Positions 9,233 to 18,050 of a DNA stretch of 64,000 nt are shown here, one piece after another; position 1 is the first letter of the stretch, and each line of letters opens with the position of its first letter. This stretch comes from Zhihengliuella alba (GTDB taxonomy: Bacteria > Actinomycetota > Actinomycetes > Actinomycetales > Micrococcaceae). Below the pieces are notes generated by a model. It was not told the DNA's origin. It was given only the letters and a program-made list of their open reading frames with translations, and did not search any database. The position numbers and the translations under genes were made by a program. The stretch is from contig NZ_BAABCJ010000007.1 of assembly GCF_039538765.1 (NCBI RefSeq), positions 62,001 to 126,000 on the forward strand. Reading direction: 5' to 3'.

Positions 9233-10168
9233 ATGGCTCAGGATGCAACGGCTCAGGATTCCACCCTGCCCTCCCCCTCCCCCTCGCGCGCCGCCTGGCA
9301 GCAGTGGCACCAGGTCCGCGAGGAGGCTCTGGCGACCGAGTTCGGCTGGCTCACGCTGACCAGCTACCAGTGGCTGCCGTCGGCCCCCGCCCCCGTGGAG
9401 CTGGTCCCCGGGCGCTTCGGCGCCGGCCCCGACGGCGCGGTCTTCGAGCCCGACGGCACCGAGGTCCTCGAGCACGACGACGGCCGGCCGGTCACCGACC
9501 GGCTCACCCGCGCGCTCGACGAGGGCGAGTCCGTCGACTGGCTGCGCACCCGGGATGTCACCGGCCAGGAGACCGTCGTGGAGCTCGGCGTGCGCGGCGG
9601 GCGCTACATGATCCGCACGCACGCGCGCCGGAGCCCCCAGCTGGACGCGTTCGACGGCGTCCCGACCTTCCACTACAACCCCGCCTGGGTGGTGCCCGGC
9701 CGCTTCGAGCCCTACCCGGAGCCGAAGCGGGTCCAGGTCGGGACCTACCGGCCGGACACCCGGCTGGAGAAGGAGCTCGCCGGAGAGATCGTCTTCGAGA
9801 TGCCGGCCGCCTTCCCGCATCGACTGGCCGCCGAGCGGAACCGGGACGGCTCCCTCACCGTCGCGTTCCACGACGCCTCCAACGGGGACACCACCCCGGA
9901 GTGGCGCTTCGTCACGGTGCCGGAGCCGGGCCAGGACGGGGCGGTGACCATCGACTTCAACCGGACGCTGTTCTACCCGTTCGCGTTCTCGCAGTTCGCG
10001 GTCTGCCCGCGGCCCCCGGAGGGCAACCGGCTCGAGATCGCCGTCAACGCTGGCGAGCGCTCGGAGCGTCCGGCCGACACGACGGGCAGCCTCTCCGCCG
10101 CCGACGTGGAGCGCACCACCACGGCCGGCCCCGTGGACGCGGGTGACGCCCGGCACACCGGGGAATAG
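9233..10168 (+). CDS. DUF1684 family protein
   Basis: The 311-residue soluble protein has the DUF1684 pattern: an N-terminal W-x-x-W-x-x-VREEAL segment, a central GGRYMIRTHARRSP region, a conserved FDGVPTF...W stretch, and the C-terminal core DFNRTLFYPFAFSQFAVCPRPP followed by GNRLEIAVNAGE. No biochemical function is established for the family, and there is no signal peptide. TAGGCT at 9221-9226 lies 6 bases before the ATG, which suggests a leaderless transcript. A Ser/Pro-rich stretch follows the start. Confidence 0.8.
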   Translation: MAQDATAQDSTLPSPSPSRAAWQQWHQVREEALATEFGWLTLTSYQWLPSAPAPVELVPGRFGAGPDGAVFEPDGTEVLEHDDGRPVTDRLTRALDEGESVDWLRTRDVTGQETVVELGVRGGRYMIRTHARRSPQLDAFDGVPTFHYNPAWVVPGRFEPYPEPKRVQVGTYRPDTRLEKELAGEIVFEMPAAFPHRLAAERNRDGSLTVAFHDASNGDTTPEWRFVTVPEPGQDGAVTIDFNRTLFYPFAFSQFAVCPRPPEGNRLEIAVNAGERSERPADTTGSLSAADVERTTTAGPVDAGDARHTGE

Positions 10169-10197
10169 TCGCCGGCCCGGACGGGTTCGGCCAGAGT

Positions 10198-11304
10198 GTG
10201 AGCACACTCTTCAGCCCTGTGACCCTGTCCACCCCGGACGGCGACGGCCTCGCGCTGCGCAACCGCGCCGTCGTCGCGCCGATGTGCCAGTACTCGGTGG
10301 ACGCCGAGGACGGCGTCCCCACCGACTGGCATCTCTCCCACCTGGGCGCGCTGGCCGCCGGCGGATTCGGCCTGGTCATCGCCGAGGCGACCGCCGTGGT
10401 CCCCGAGGGACGGATCTCCCCGCGGGACACCGGCCTCTGGAACGACGAGCAGACCCGGGCGTGGAAGCGCATCACCGACCTGATCCGCGCCAACGGCTCG
10501 GTCCCCGGCCTCCAGCTGGCGCACGCCGGCGCCAAGGCGTCCACGGAGCCGATGCTGCCGGGTCTGCGCGAGGCATCCGTCCCGGAGTCCGAGGGCGGCT
10601 GGCAGACCGTCTCCTCCTCGGTCTCCGACGTGTTCGGGCTCGCCCCGGCGCGGGAGCTCACCGGCGAGGACATCGAGCAGCTCGTCGCCGACTGGGCGGC
10701 CGCAGCCCGGCGCGCCGACGAGGCCGGGTTCGACGTCGTCCAGATCCACGCCGCGCACGGCTACCTCCTGCACCAGTTCCTGTCGCCGCTGGCCAACACC
10801 CGCACCGACGAGTACGGCGGCTCCTACGAGAACCGCACCCGCCTGGTGAAGCGGATCGTCGAGGCGGTCCGCGCGGAGTGGCCGGCGCACAAGCCACTCG
10901 CCATCCGCTTCTCCGGGACGGACTGGACCGAGGACGGCTGGACGCTCGCCGAGACCGTGCGCCTGGCCGGTGAGCTGCGCGCCCTGGGCGTGACCGCCTT
11001 CGACATCTCCTCCGCCGGCATCGGCCGGTACGCCGGCCCCAAGTCGGGGCCCGGCTACCAGACCGCGCTCGCCGCCGCCGTGCGGGCCGGGCTGGAGGGG
11101 ACGGACTCGTTCGTGACCGCCGTCGGCATGATCACCACCGGCGTGCAGGCCGAGCACGTCCTCGTCACCGGGCAGGCGGACGGCGTCGCCATCGCCCGCG
11201 CCGCCCTGGAGAACCCGCACTGGGCGGCCGTGGCCGCCCGCGAGCTCGGCGTGCCCGCCGAGGAGAACCCGCGCGCGACGCCGCTCTGGCGCGGCCACTG
11301 GTGA
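10198..11304 (+). CDS. Old-yellow-enzyme NADH:flavin oxidoreductase (YqjM-like)
   Basis: A FMN-dependent ene-reductase that reduces activated C=C bonds with NAD(P)H. Class III (thermophilic-like/YqjM) features are visible: APMCQYS near the N-terminus with its FMN-tuning Cys, the His pair in IHAAHGYLLHQFLSP that binds substrate carbonyls, and the family signature TRTDEYGGSYENRTR. The length is 368 residues against 338-370 usual. The GTG at 10198 follows a short gap after the DUF1684 gene. The natural substrate is unknown. Transcription ends at the strong palindrome at 11323-11380. Confidence 0.9.
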   Translation: MSTLFSPVTLSTPDGDGLALRNRAVVAPMCQYSVDAEDGVPTDWHLSHLGALAAGGFGLVIAEATAVVPEGRISPRDTGLWNDEQTRAWKRITDLIRANGSVPGLQLAHAGAKASTEPMLPGLREASVPESEGGWQTVSSSVSDVFGLAPARELTGEDIEQLVADWAAAARRADEAGFDVVQIHAAHGYLLHQFLSPLANTRTDEYGGSYENRTRLVKRIVEAVRAEWPAHKPLAIRFSGTDWTEDGWTLAETVRLAGELRALGVTAFDISSAGIGRYAGPKSGPGYQTALAAAVRAGLEGTDSFVTAVGMITTGVQAEHVLVTGQADGVAIARAALENPHWAAVAARELGVPAEENPRATPLWRGHW

Positions 11305-11322
11305 GCCGCGTCCGGCCGGACA

Positions 11323-11380
11323 ACGACGAGAGCCGGTGTGCTCCCCACCTCGCGGTGGGGAGCACACCGGCTCTCGTCGT
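11323..11380. terminator. Bidirectional terminator, 27-bp perfect palindrome
   Basis: Two perfect 27-base arms (11323-11349 and 11354-11380) flank the loop TCGC. The element sits exactly between two convergent genes, the OYE reductase and the DHA2 exporter. Confidence 0.85.
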
Positions 11381-11413
11381 CCGCACGGCTCACGCCGGGC
11401 AGGGGCCGGCCCC

Positions 11414-12898
11414 TCAGTGGGCCGCGGGCGTGTGCTCCGCGGACGGCTCGTCGGCGAAGACGCTCTTGCGCATGAAGCAGGAGAGCACCAGGACCAGCAC
11501 GGCGAAGATCGCCGCGGTGAGGAAGCCCTGCTGGTAGCCCTCCACCTGGGCCTGCACCGGGCCGAGGCCCTCGGCGGCGGCGCCGACCGTCCCGCTGGCC
11601 ATGATCCCGACCAGCAGGGCCGTGCCGGCCGCGCCGCCGAGCTGCTGCAGGGTGCTGAGCACAGCCGATCCGTGCGAGTGGAGGTGGTGCGGCAGCGGGT
11701 TCAGGCCGGTGGTGAACGCCGGCGTGAAGAGCAGGGCGAAGCTCAGCGACATGAACAGGTGCGCCACCACCATGATCCAGACCGGAGTGGTCTCGGTCAG
11801 CTGGGTGTAGCCGAGCAGCACCGCGACCAGAATGACGCCGCCGGGGACCATGAGCGGGCGCGGCCCCACCTTGTCGTACAGCCGACCGACCACGGGCGCC
11901 AGCAGGCCCATCAGCAGACCGCCGGGCAGCAGGAGCAGGCCGGTGCCCAGCGGATCGAGCCCGCGGACGTTCTGCAGGAACAGCGGCAGCAGGATGATGA
12001 TGCCGAAGAGGGAGACCATCGCCAGGACCATCAGGGCCAGGGAGAGCGTGAACGGGCGGTAGGTGAAGGGCCGCAGGTCCAGGAGGGCGCGGTCCTGGCG
12101 CTGCAGGCGCAGCTGCAGGAGCGTGAAGCAGGTCAGCAGGACCAGGGCGACGCCGATGGCGACGAACGGGCCCGCCCCCGGGCCGGTCGCGGCGGCGCCC
12201 CCGCCGTGGCCGCCGCCGAGCGTGCTCAGCCCGTACACGAGCAGGCCGAAGCCCGGCGCGGCCAGCAGCAGCGACGGCACCGAGAGCGGCTTGGCCTCCT
12301 CCGCCTCGCCGCCGAGCAGGCGCGCGCCGATGAAGAGCGCGACCAGGGCGACCGGGAGGACCAGCAGGAAGATCCAGCGCCACTCGAGGAACTGCAGGAT
12401 GAGGCCGGAGATGGTCGGTCCGACCGCCGGCGCCACGGAGATCACGATCGAGACGTTGCCCATCATGGCGCCGCGCTTCTGCGGCGGGACGATGTCGAGG
12501 ATCGTGGTCATCAGGAGCGGCATCATGATGGCCGTGCCGCACGCCTGGATGACGCGCGCGGCGAGCAGGATCCCGAAGATCGGCGCCACCGCGGCGAGCA
12601 GCGTTCCCACGGAGAAGAGCAGCATCGCCAGGATGAAGACGGTGCGGATGGCGAAGCGCCGCAGCAGGAAGCCCGTGGTCGGGATGACCACGGACATGGT
12701 CAGCAGGAAGGCCGTGGCGAGCCACTGGACGGTGGACTCGCTGACGTCGAACGCGACCTGCAGCCGCGGCAGGGCGACGTTCATGATGGTCTCGTTGAGG
12801 ATCACGACGAAGGCCGCGATCAGCAGGGTGAGGATCGTGGTGCGGGCGCGCGGATCGAGTTGGTCCGGTCGACGCTCGGTTGCGGCGGATTTCGGCAC
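11414..12898 (-). CDS. DHA2-family MFS multidrug exporter (EmrB/QacA type)
   Basis: A proton-driven 14-helix drug exporter of the major facilitator superfamily. Seen in the 494-residue protein: the first helix motif NETIMNVALPRLQ, motif A-like sequences, motif C-like SVAPAVGPTISG, and about 14 hydrophobic segments with a Gly/Ala-rich loop near the middle (GGGHGGGAAATGPG). The GTG start at 12898 is preceded by AAGGAAA and gives MPKSAATERRPDQ. The frame is open 73 codons further upstream, but that part is basic and uncharacteristic. The gene is divergent from the DUF4916 gene, and no dedicated regulator is adjacent. Confidence 0.88.
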   Translation of the reverse strand: MPKSAATERRPDQLDPRARTTILTLLIAAFVVILNETIMNVALPRLQVAFDVSESTVQWLATAFLLTMSVVIPTTGFLLRRFAIRTVFILAMLLFSVGTLLAAVAPIFGILLAARVIQACGTAIMMPLLMTTILDIVPPQKRGAMMGNVSIVISVAPAVGPTISGLILQFLEWRWIFLLVLPVALVALFIGARLLGGEAEEAKPLSVPSLLLAAPGFGLLVYGLSTLGGGHGGGAAATGPGAGPFVAIGVALVLLTCFTLLQLRLQRQDRALLDLRPFTYRPFTLSLALMVLAMVSLFGIIILLPLFLQNVRGLDPLGTGLLLLPGGLLMGLLAPVVGRLYDKVGPRPLMVPGGVILVAVLLGYTQLTETTPVWIMVVAHLFMSLSFALLFTPAFTTGLNPLPHHLHSHGSAVLSTLQQLGGAAGTALLVGIMASGTVGAAAEGLGPVQAQVEGYQQGFLTAAIFAVLVLVLSCFMRKSVFADEPSAEHTPAAH

Positions 12899-13239
12899 GG
12901 GTTTCCTTAACGTTCGGCGCGGTTCGGGCCCGCTGGGGGCCGCGGCCGGAGCGGTGGGCTGGGCTGCGGACCGACACACGGCCGCCCGGGCGGCCACGCG
13001 GGGGCGACGGCGCTGGGCCGAGGGGTGTCGAGAGAGCCTCCACAGCTTACCCCTGCGGATTGAGTTACAGCGGGTTAATGAGAGGAGGATCTCATCTGAT
13101 TGACTCTTCTCAATCACTCAGTCTGCCACACGGCCGCCCGACACGCCAGCGGTCGCCCCGCGGGGCCGGTCGGCGGCGCGGAGCGGATCGGGCCGCCGCC
13201 TCCGTGCCCCGGCCCTCCGAGTGCGCTAAACATGAGGGT
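12899..13239. other. Divergent intergenic region between MFS exporter and DUF4916 gene
   Basis: No gene is supported in these 341 bases. The segment 13055-13130 is clearly richer in A+T and probably holds the exporter promoter. It contains the inverted repeat ATGAGA-N6-TCTCAT (13078-13095), a candidate operator. The DUF4916 promoter is at its right end: TAAACA at 13227-13232, 7 bases before the ATG. Confidence 0.6.
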
Positions 13240-13779
13240 ATGAGCGTTCGCACACCAGACCCCTACCCCGGCTGGCTGTCCGAGGAGGACCTCCACGAGG
13301 CCCGCCAGCGGCTGCCGATCGCCTACGTCGAGGCCATCCCGGTCCGGGTCGACCCGCTGGGCTACGTCTCGGAGGTGGGGCTCCTCTACAAGGCCGACGC
13401 CGACGCCCGGTTCCGCTTCGCGTTCGTCTCGGGCCGGGTGATGTACCGGGAGACCGTGCGCGCCGCCCTCATCCGGCACATCGAGCAGGACCTCGGCCCG
13501 CTCGCGATGCCGCAGCTGCCGCCGTCGCCGTCGCCGTTCACGGTGGCCGAGTACTTCCCGTCGCCGTCGGAGACCGGGCTGACGGACGACCGCCAGCACG
13601 CGATCGCGCTCTGCTACGTGGTGCCGGTCCGCGGCGAGTGCAATCCGCGCCAGGACGCCCTGGAGCTGAACTGGATGAGCCCGGCCGACGCCCTGAGCGC
13701 CGACGTCTGCTCCGAGCTGCCCGGCGGCCGCGCGAACCTCATCCGGCAGGCCCTCGCCCACGTCGGCTGGTGCGAGTAG
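13240..13779 (+). CDS. DUF4916 (NUDIX-like) protein
   Basis: The 179-residue protein begins MSVRTPDPYPGWLSEEDL and matches the actinobacterial DUF4916 pattern, a NUDIX-fold family without a clear NUDIX box. There is a hydrophobic strand VEAIPVRVDPLGYVSEVGLLY, a central SGRVMYRETVRAALIRHIEQDLG and a C-terminal HAIALCYVVPVRGE. The canonical catalytic REUXEE box is not visible, so hydrolase activity is doubtful. TAAACA 7 bases before the ATG argues for a leaderless mRNA. The next gene follows 41 bases later on the same strand. Confidence 0.8.
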   Translation: MSVRTPDPYPGWLSEEDLHEARQRLPIAYVEAIPVRVDPLGYVSEVGLLYKADADARFRFAFVSGRVMYRETVRAALIRHIEQDLGPLAMPQLPPSPSPFTVAEYFPSPSETGLTDDRQHAIALCYVVPVRGECNPRQDALELNWMSPADALSADVCSELPGGRANLIRQALAHVGWCE

Positions 13780-13820
13780 CGCCCCCGGCACCCCTGACCC
13801 GACAGGAGAGGAACCACCCC

Positions 13821-14720
13821 GTGCAGACCCCGCAGCCGGCAGGACCCGTCTACGTCCGGAGCGTCCGGGCCGAGCAGGTCCGCCCCGGCGACCGGTTCAT
13901 CACCCGCCACGGATCGCCGAGCGCGCCCGTGACGTCGCTGCGCGTCCTGCCGGACAGCTTCGGCACGCCGGCCCTCGTGGAGGCGACGCTGGCCAGCGGG
14001 CAGAAGGCGAGCATCGCGTACGGCTCGTCGATCCGGGTCCACACCTCCACGCCGACGCCGTCGCTGACCTACGAGGACCTGCAGGCCCTGCCCGTCGAGG
14101 CCGAGTCGCCGGAGGCCGTGCTGCTCTCGATCGCGGAGAACTACGCCGAGGACGCCGGGATGGTCGAGCGCATCGGCAAGCTCGCCCGCGGAGTGAACCC
14201 CAAGGCCGGCGCGCACCTGGAGGACCTGTACGCCCTGACGGAGCACCTGGTGGTGGACCGGGACGACCGCGCCAGCGCCTGGCGGGTGCTCGACATCCTG
14301 ACCGAGATCCCGTTCGACGGGAACTTCGGCCGCTGGAAGTCCGTGGAGTCCGCGCTCGCCCTGGCGGCGTTCCTCGCCTACGACGGAGGCGACCTCGATG
14401 CCGCCGAGCGCTACGCCGCGGTCCTGCGCCGGACGGCCCACGAGGAGCAGGACCCCGTCCAGGCGAAGCTGACCGCCGAGCTGCGGCAGCGCCAGCTGGA
14501 CGAGCCGAACCTGTTCGACCGCGAGATCCACCGGGCCGTCGCGGCCCGCGACCCCGAGGCGGAGGGCAGCTGGCGGCTCCAGCGGCTGCGCACGCTGCTC
14601 TATCTGCTCGCCCATGGCGGCTCGCGCACGCTGGACGCGGCGGAGCTGCGCCGCCGCATCCAGCACGAGCTCCGGGCGCTGGGATCCCCGGGCGGGCGCC
14701 CCGCCTGGAACGCCTCCTGA
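13821..14720 (+). CDS. Uncharacterised cytoplasmic protein, possibly DUF6707
   Basis: The 299-residue protein starts at a GTG preceded by AGGAGAGG. The first about 80 residues form a beta-rich segment (VYVRSVRAEQVRPGDRFITR...). The rest is alpha-helical and repeat-like, with a conserved-looking core (AENYAEDAG, LARGVNPKAGAHLEDLYALTEHL) resembling a helical-repeat scaffold. There is no signal peptide or membrane segment. I recall similar Micrococcaceae proteins filed under DUF6707, but I am not certain, and no function can be assigned. Confidence 0.75.
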   Translation: MQTPQPAGPVYVRSVRAEQVRPGDRFITRHGSPSAPVTSLRVLPDSFGTPALVEATLASGQKASIAYGSSIRVHTSTPTPSLTYEDLQALPVEAESPEAVLLSIAENYAEDAGMVERIGKLARGVNPKAGAHLEDLYALTEHLVVDRDDRASAWRVLDILTEIPFDGNFGRWKSVESALALAAFLAYDGGDLDAAERYAAVLRRTAHEEQDPVQAKLTAELRQRQLDEPNLFDREIHRAVAARDPEAEGSWRLQRLRTLLYLLAHGGSRTLDAAELRRRIQHELRALGSPGGRPAWNAS

Positions 14721-14774
14721 GTCGCGCCGCCGCACGGGCGGCCTGCGTCCCGGGAATCTGACGCCCCGCCGGGG

Positions 14775-15176
14775 CTACTCGTCGTGGCCCTGGTCGCCGC
14801 TCATCTGCCCGCTCGCCGGAGGCGTCTCCCCCGGGCGGACCCCGCCGCCCTCCTGGAGGCCGGCGTCGCGCTGCTGCTCCGGGTCCGGGTTGGCGTCGTC
14901 GGCCTGCTGGGCGCCGGCCCCGCTGCGGGACGCGTCCTCCGTGTCGGCCAGGTCGCTGCCGCCGAGGTCCGTGGACGGGACGTTCCCGTCCACGGCGTCC
15001 CGGCCCTCGGCCGGGGACTCGGTGTGCGCCCGCGGCTCGCCGCCCGGCTCACCGCCCGGGGCCTCCTGGCCCGGGGCGCCCTCGCTGGGCGCCTGGGCGT
15101 GCTCGCGCGGTTCGCGGCCGGCCTCGCTGCTGCCGCCGCCTGACAGGTGCTCTGCTTCGTTTCCGTGATGTCCCAT
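14775..15176 (-). CDS. Small acidic, disordered protein
   Basis: The 133 residues are almost entirely Gly, Ser, Ala, Glu, Asp, Pro and Gln, with no hydrophobic core, membrane segment or Cys. The sequence starts MGHHGNEAEHLSGGG and ends SGQMSGDQGHDE. Codon bias supports this strand. Such proteins are frequent in Micrococcaceae and are usually annotated as hypothetical. It is convergent with the preceding gene and divergent from the LLM-GH13 operon. Confidence 0.55.
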   Translation of the reverse strand: MGHHGNEAEHLSGGGSSEAGREPREHAQAPSEGAPGQEAPGGEPGGEPRAHTESPAEGRDAVDGNVPSTDLGGSDLADTEDASRSGAGAQQADDANPDPEQQRDAGLQEGGGVRPGETPPASGQMSGDQGHDE

Positions 15177-15254
15177 GCCCGCATCATGGCACCGGGGGGC
15201 GCGGGCGGTGAAGAGGGGGCCAGGTGGGAACTCCCTGACAACCGCCGGGAGACC

Positions 15255-15285
15255 TTGACCGTGCGTCGCGGCCGGCCGCTAGGGT
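15255..15285 (+). promoter_or_regulatory. Candidate promoter of the LLM-GH13 operon
   Basis: TTGACC (15255-15260) and TAGGGT (15280-15285) are separated by 19 bases, giving a leader of about 40 bases before the ATG at 15334. The spacing is long, so strength may be moderate. Confidence 0.45.
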
Positions 15286-15333
15286 GAGCGCAGAAGGGAG
15301 CACGGCACCGGCGACACAGGAGAGGGAGCACGG

Positions 15334-16305
15334 ATGGTCCTCCTCGGATTCCACGCCTCGCACGAGCAGATCGGGCCCCGGCAGCTGCTCGAGGACGCCC
15401 AACGGGCGGAGGCGGCAGGCTTCAGCGCCGCGATGTGCTCGGACCACCTCAACCCCTGGGGCAGCGCCCAGGGCCACGCGGGGAACGCCTGGACCTGGCT
15501 CGGAGCGGCCCTGGCCACCACGCGCCTGCGCTTCGGCGTCGTCACCGCCCCCGGCCACCGGTACCCCGCGGCGACCTTCGCCCACCAGATCGGCACGCTG
15601 GCCAGCATGTTCCCGGGCCGCTTCTGGGCGGCCGTCGGCACCGGGGAGTACGTCAACGAGTCGGTCACGGGCCAGGCGTGGCCGCCGAAGGACGAGCGCC
15701 GACGCCGCGTCGCCAGCACCGTCGAGGCACTGCGGCGCCTGATCGCCGGCGAGACCGTGACGAGCCGCGACGACCTGGCCCGGCTCGAGCAGATGCGGCT
15801 CTGGGACCGGCCGGACGTCCCACCGCAGCTGCTGGCCCCGGCGGTCTCGCCGCAGAGCGCCGAGTGGGCCGCCGGATGGGCCGACGGGCTGATCACGCTC
15901 AACCAGCCGGTCGAGACGCTGCGCGACGTCGTCGAGGCCTACCGCGGAGCGGGCGGCCAGGGGCCCCTGGCCCTGCAGGTCCACCTCAGCTGGGCCGAGA
16001 CGGCGGGCGAGGCCGAGTCGATCGCCGTGGACCAGTGGTCCACCAACGTGGTCTCCCCGCCGGTGACCTGGGACCTCCCGACGCCGGAGCACTTCGAGGC
16101 CGCCACGCAGGCCGTGCGCCCCGAGGACGTCCGCGGCGCCGTCGTGGTCTCCGCGGACCTGGACGAGCACGCGGAGCGCCTGCGGGAGTACGCCTCCCTG
16201 GGATTCGAGGAGATCTACCTGCACCACGTGGGACAGGAGCAGTCCGGCTTCATCGAGGCCTTCGGGCGGGACGTCCTGCCCCGGTTCGAGGAGGCACGCC
16301 GATGA
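15334..16305 (+). CDS. LLM-class flavin-dependent oxidoreductase (TIGR03885 type)
   Basis: A luciferase-like TIM-barrel oxidoreductase of 323 residues, beginning MVLLGFHASHEQIGP. The set with SDHLNPW, FGVVTAPGHRYPAATFAHQIGTL and FWAAVGTGEYVNE resembles the group described as probable non-F420 flavin oxidoreductases (TIGR03885). FMN is therefore the likely cofactor rather than F420, and the substrate is unknown. AGGAGAGGGAG precedes the ATG. The stop overlaps the ATG of the GH13 gene (ATGA), so the two proteins are made together, which hints at action on a sugar-related substrate. Confidence 0.82.
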   Translation: MVLLGFHASHEQIGPRQLLEDAQRAEAAGFSAAMCSDHLNPWGSAQGHAGNAWTWLGAALATTRLRFGVVTAPGHRYPAATFAHQIGTLASMFPGRFWAAVGTGEYVNESVTGQAWPPKDERRRRVASTVEALRRLIAGETVTSRDDLARLEQMRLWDRPDVPPQLLAPAVSPQSAEWAAGWADGLITLNQPVETLRDVVEAYRGAGGQGPLALQVHLSWAETAGEAESIAVDQWSTNVVSPPVTWDLPTPEHFEAATQAVRPEDVRGAVVVSADLDEHAERLREYASLGFEEIYLHHVGQEQSGFIEAFGRDVLPRFEEARR

Positions 16306-18044
16306 AGGGCACGGACTCCTCGGACCTGTGGTGGAAGACCGGCCTGGTCTACTGCGTGGACGTCGAGAGCTTCCTCGACTCGAACGGCGACGGGGTCGGC
16401 GACCTCGCCGGGCTGACCCGCCGCATCGACTACCTGGCCGAGCTCGGGGTCACGTGCCTGTGGCTCATGCCCTTCTACCCGACGCCGGGACGGGACGACG
16501 GCTACGACATCACGGACTTCTACAACGTCGACCCGCGGCTGGGCAGCCTCGGCGACCTGGTGGCGCTGCTCCGGACCGCGCACGACCGGGGCATCCGGGT
16601 CATCGCGGACCTGGTGCTGAACCACACCTCGGACCAGCATCCGTGGTTCCAGCGGGCCGAGGAGGACCCGGACAGCCCGGAGCACGACTTCTACGTCTGG
16701 CGGGACAGCGAGCCGCCCGACACCTCCGACCTGGTGATCTTCCACGGCGAGCAGAAGGGCATCTGGTCCTGGAGCGAGAAGGCCGGCAAGTGGTACCTGC
16801 ACCGCTTCTACAAGCACCAGCCGGACCTGAACGTCTCCAACCGGCGGGTGCGCAACGAGATCGCCAAGATCATGGGGTTCTGGCTGCAGCTGGGCCTGGA
16901 CGGCTTCCGGGTGGACGCCGTCCCGCAGCTGCTGACCGTGGGGCTCCACGACGACATCGAGAACGACGGCTTCACCGACCCGCACGGGTACCTGGGCGAG
17001 CTCCACGCGTTCATGCGGCGCCGCTCCACGGACGCGATCCTGCTCGGGGAGGTGAACCTCCCCTACCGCGAGCAGGAGACGCTGTTCGGCGAGCCGCCGG
17101 CGGTGGAGCTGGACCTGATCTTCGACTTCGTCGCCATGCAGAACCTGTACCTGTCCCTGGCCCGTGGGGAGGCCGGGCCGATCTCCGCCGCCCTGCGCAC
17201 CCGGCCGCCGATCGACCCGGCCAACCAGTGGGTCACGTTCGTGCGCAACCACGACGAGCTGGCCCTGGACCAGCTCGGCGAGGCCGAGCGCGAGGAGGTG
17301 TTCGCGGCCTTCGCGCCCGAGGAGCGCCAGCGCGCGTACGGCCGCGGCATCCGCCGCCGGCTGCCGCCGATGCTGGAGGGCGACCAGCAGCGGATCCGGA
17401 TGGTCTACTCCTTCATGTTCTCGCTGCCCGGCACCCCGGCGCTCTTCTACGGGGAGGAGATCGGCATGGGCGAGGACATCGACGCCGAGGGCCGGCAGGC
17501 GGTCCGCTCGCCGATGCAGTGGGCGCCGGGCCCCGCCGGCGGCTTCTCCGAGGCCGAGCCCGAGGACTTGGTCGCCCCGGTGGTCGGCGGCGACTTCGGC
17601 CCGGAGAACATCAACGCGCACGACGCCGCCGCGGACTCGCAGTCCCTGTTCAACTTCATCCGCCGGCTGGTCGCGGCACGACGGCGGTGCCTCGCCCTCG
17701 GCTGGGGCTCCACGGAGCTCCTCGAGCAGCCGGAGACCGCCGTGCTCGCGCACCGCGCCGCGCTGGAGGCGAACGACTTCGTGGCCGCCGTGCACAATTT
17801 CGCCGCCGAGCCGGTCGAGACGCGCGTCCTGATCCCCGACGCCGCGCCCGGCGACGAGCTGGAGGTCCTGGTCGACGTGGGCACCACCGACGACGACTCC
17901 AAGGAGCCGATCGACGAGGGCGAGCACGCCCACCGGATCCGGAAGCTCACGGTCGAGGACGACCGGCGCGTCCCGGTGGCCCTGGGCCCCTACGGCTTCC
18001 TCTGGTTCCGGCCCTTCAGCCTGGGCCCGGGCGGGATCTTCTAG
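16302..18044 (+). CDS. GH13 alpha-amylase family protein (trehalose synthase-like)
   Basis: A (beta/alpha)8 glycoside hydrolase or transglycosylase of family 13, 580 residues. The catalytic triad is visible: nucleophile Asp205 in GFRVDA, general acid Glu250 in LLGEVN, and Asp318 in RNHDE. The start SFLDSNGDGVGDLAGL and ADLVLNHTSDQHPWF are typical of trehalose synthase and related exo-acting enzymes. There is no signal peptide, so it acts on cytoplasmic oligosaccharides such as trehalose, maltose or maltodextrin. Trehalose synthase proper is a common annotation for such proteins, but the exact reaction cannot be fixed by reading. It is coupled to the upstream flavin oxidoreductase and ends 6 bases from the convergent FUSC gene. 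Confidence 0.85.
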   Translation: MKGTDSSDLWWKTGLVYCVDVESFLDSNGDGVGDLAGLTRRIDYLAELGVTCLWLMPFYPTPGRDDGYDITDFYNVDPRLGSLGDLVALLRTAHDRGIRVIADLVLNHTSDQHPWFQRAEEDPDSPEHDFYVWRDSEPPDTSDLVIFHGEQKGIWSWSEKAGKWYLHRFYKHQPDLNVSNRRVRNEIAKIMGFWLQLGLDGFRVDAVPQLLTVGLHDDIENDGFTDPHGYLGELHAFMRRRSTDAILLGEVNLPYREQETLFGEPPAVELDLIFDFVAMQNLYLSLARGEAGPISAALRTRPPIDPANQWVTFVRNHDELALDQLGEAEREEVFAAFAPEERQRAYGRGIRRRLPPMLEGDQQRIRMVYSFMFSLPGTPALFYGEEIGMGEDIDAEGRQAVRSPMQWAPGPAGGFSEAEPEDLVAPVVGGDFGPENINAHDAAADSQSLFNFIRRLVAARRRCLALGWGSTELLEQPETAVLAHRAALEANDFVAAVHNFAAEPVETRVLIPDAAPGDELEVLVDVGTTDDDSKEPIDEGEHAHRIRKLTVEDDRRVPVALGPYGFLWFRPFSLGPGGIF

Positions 18045-18050
18045 GGGCGC

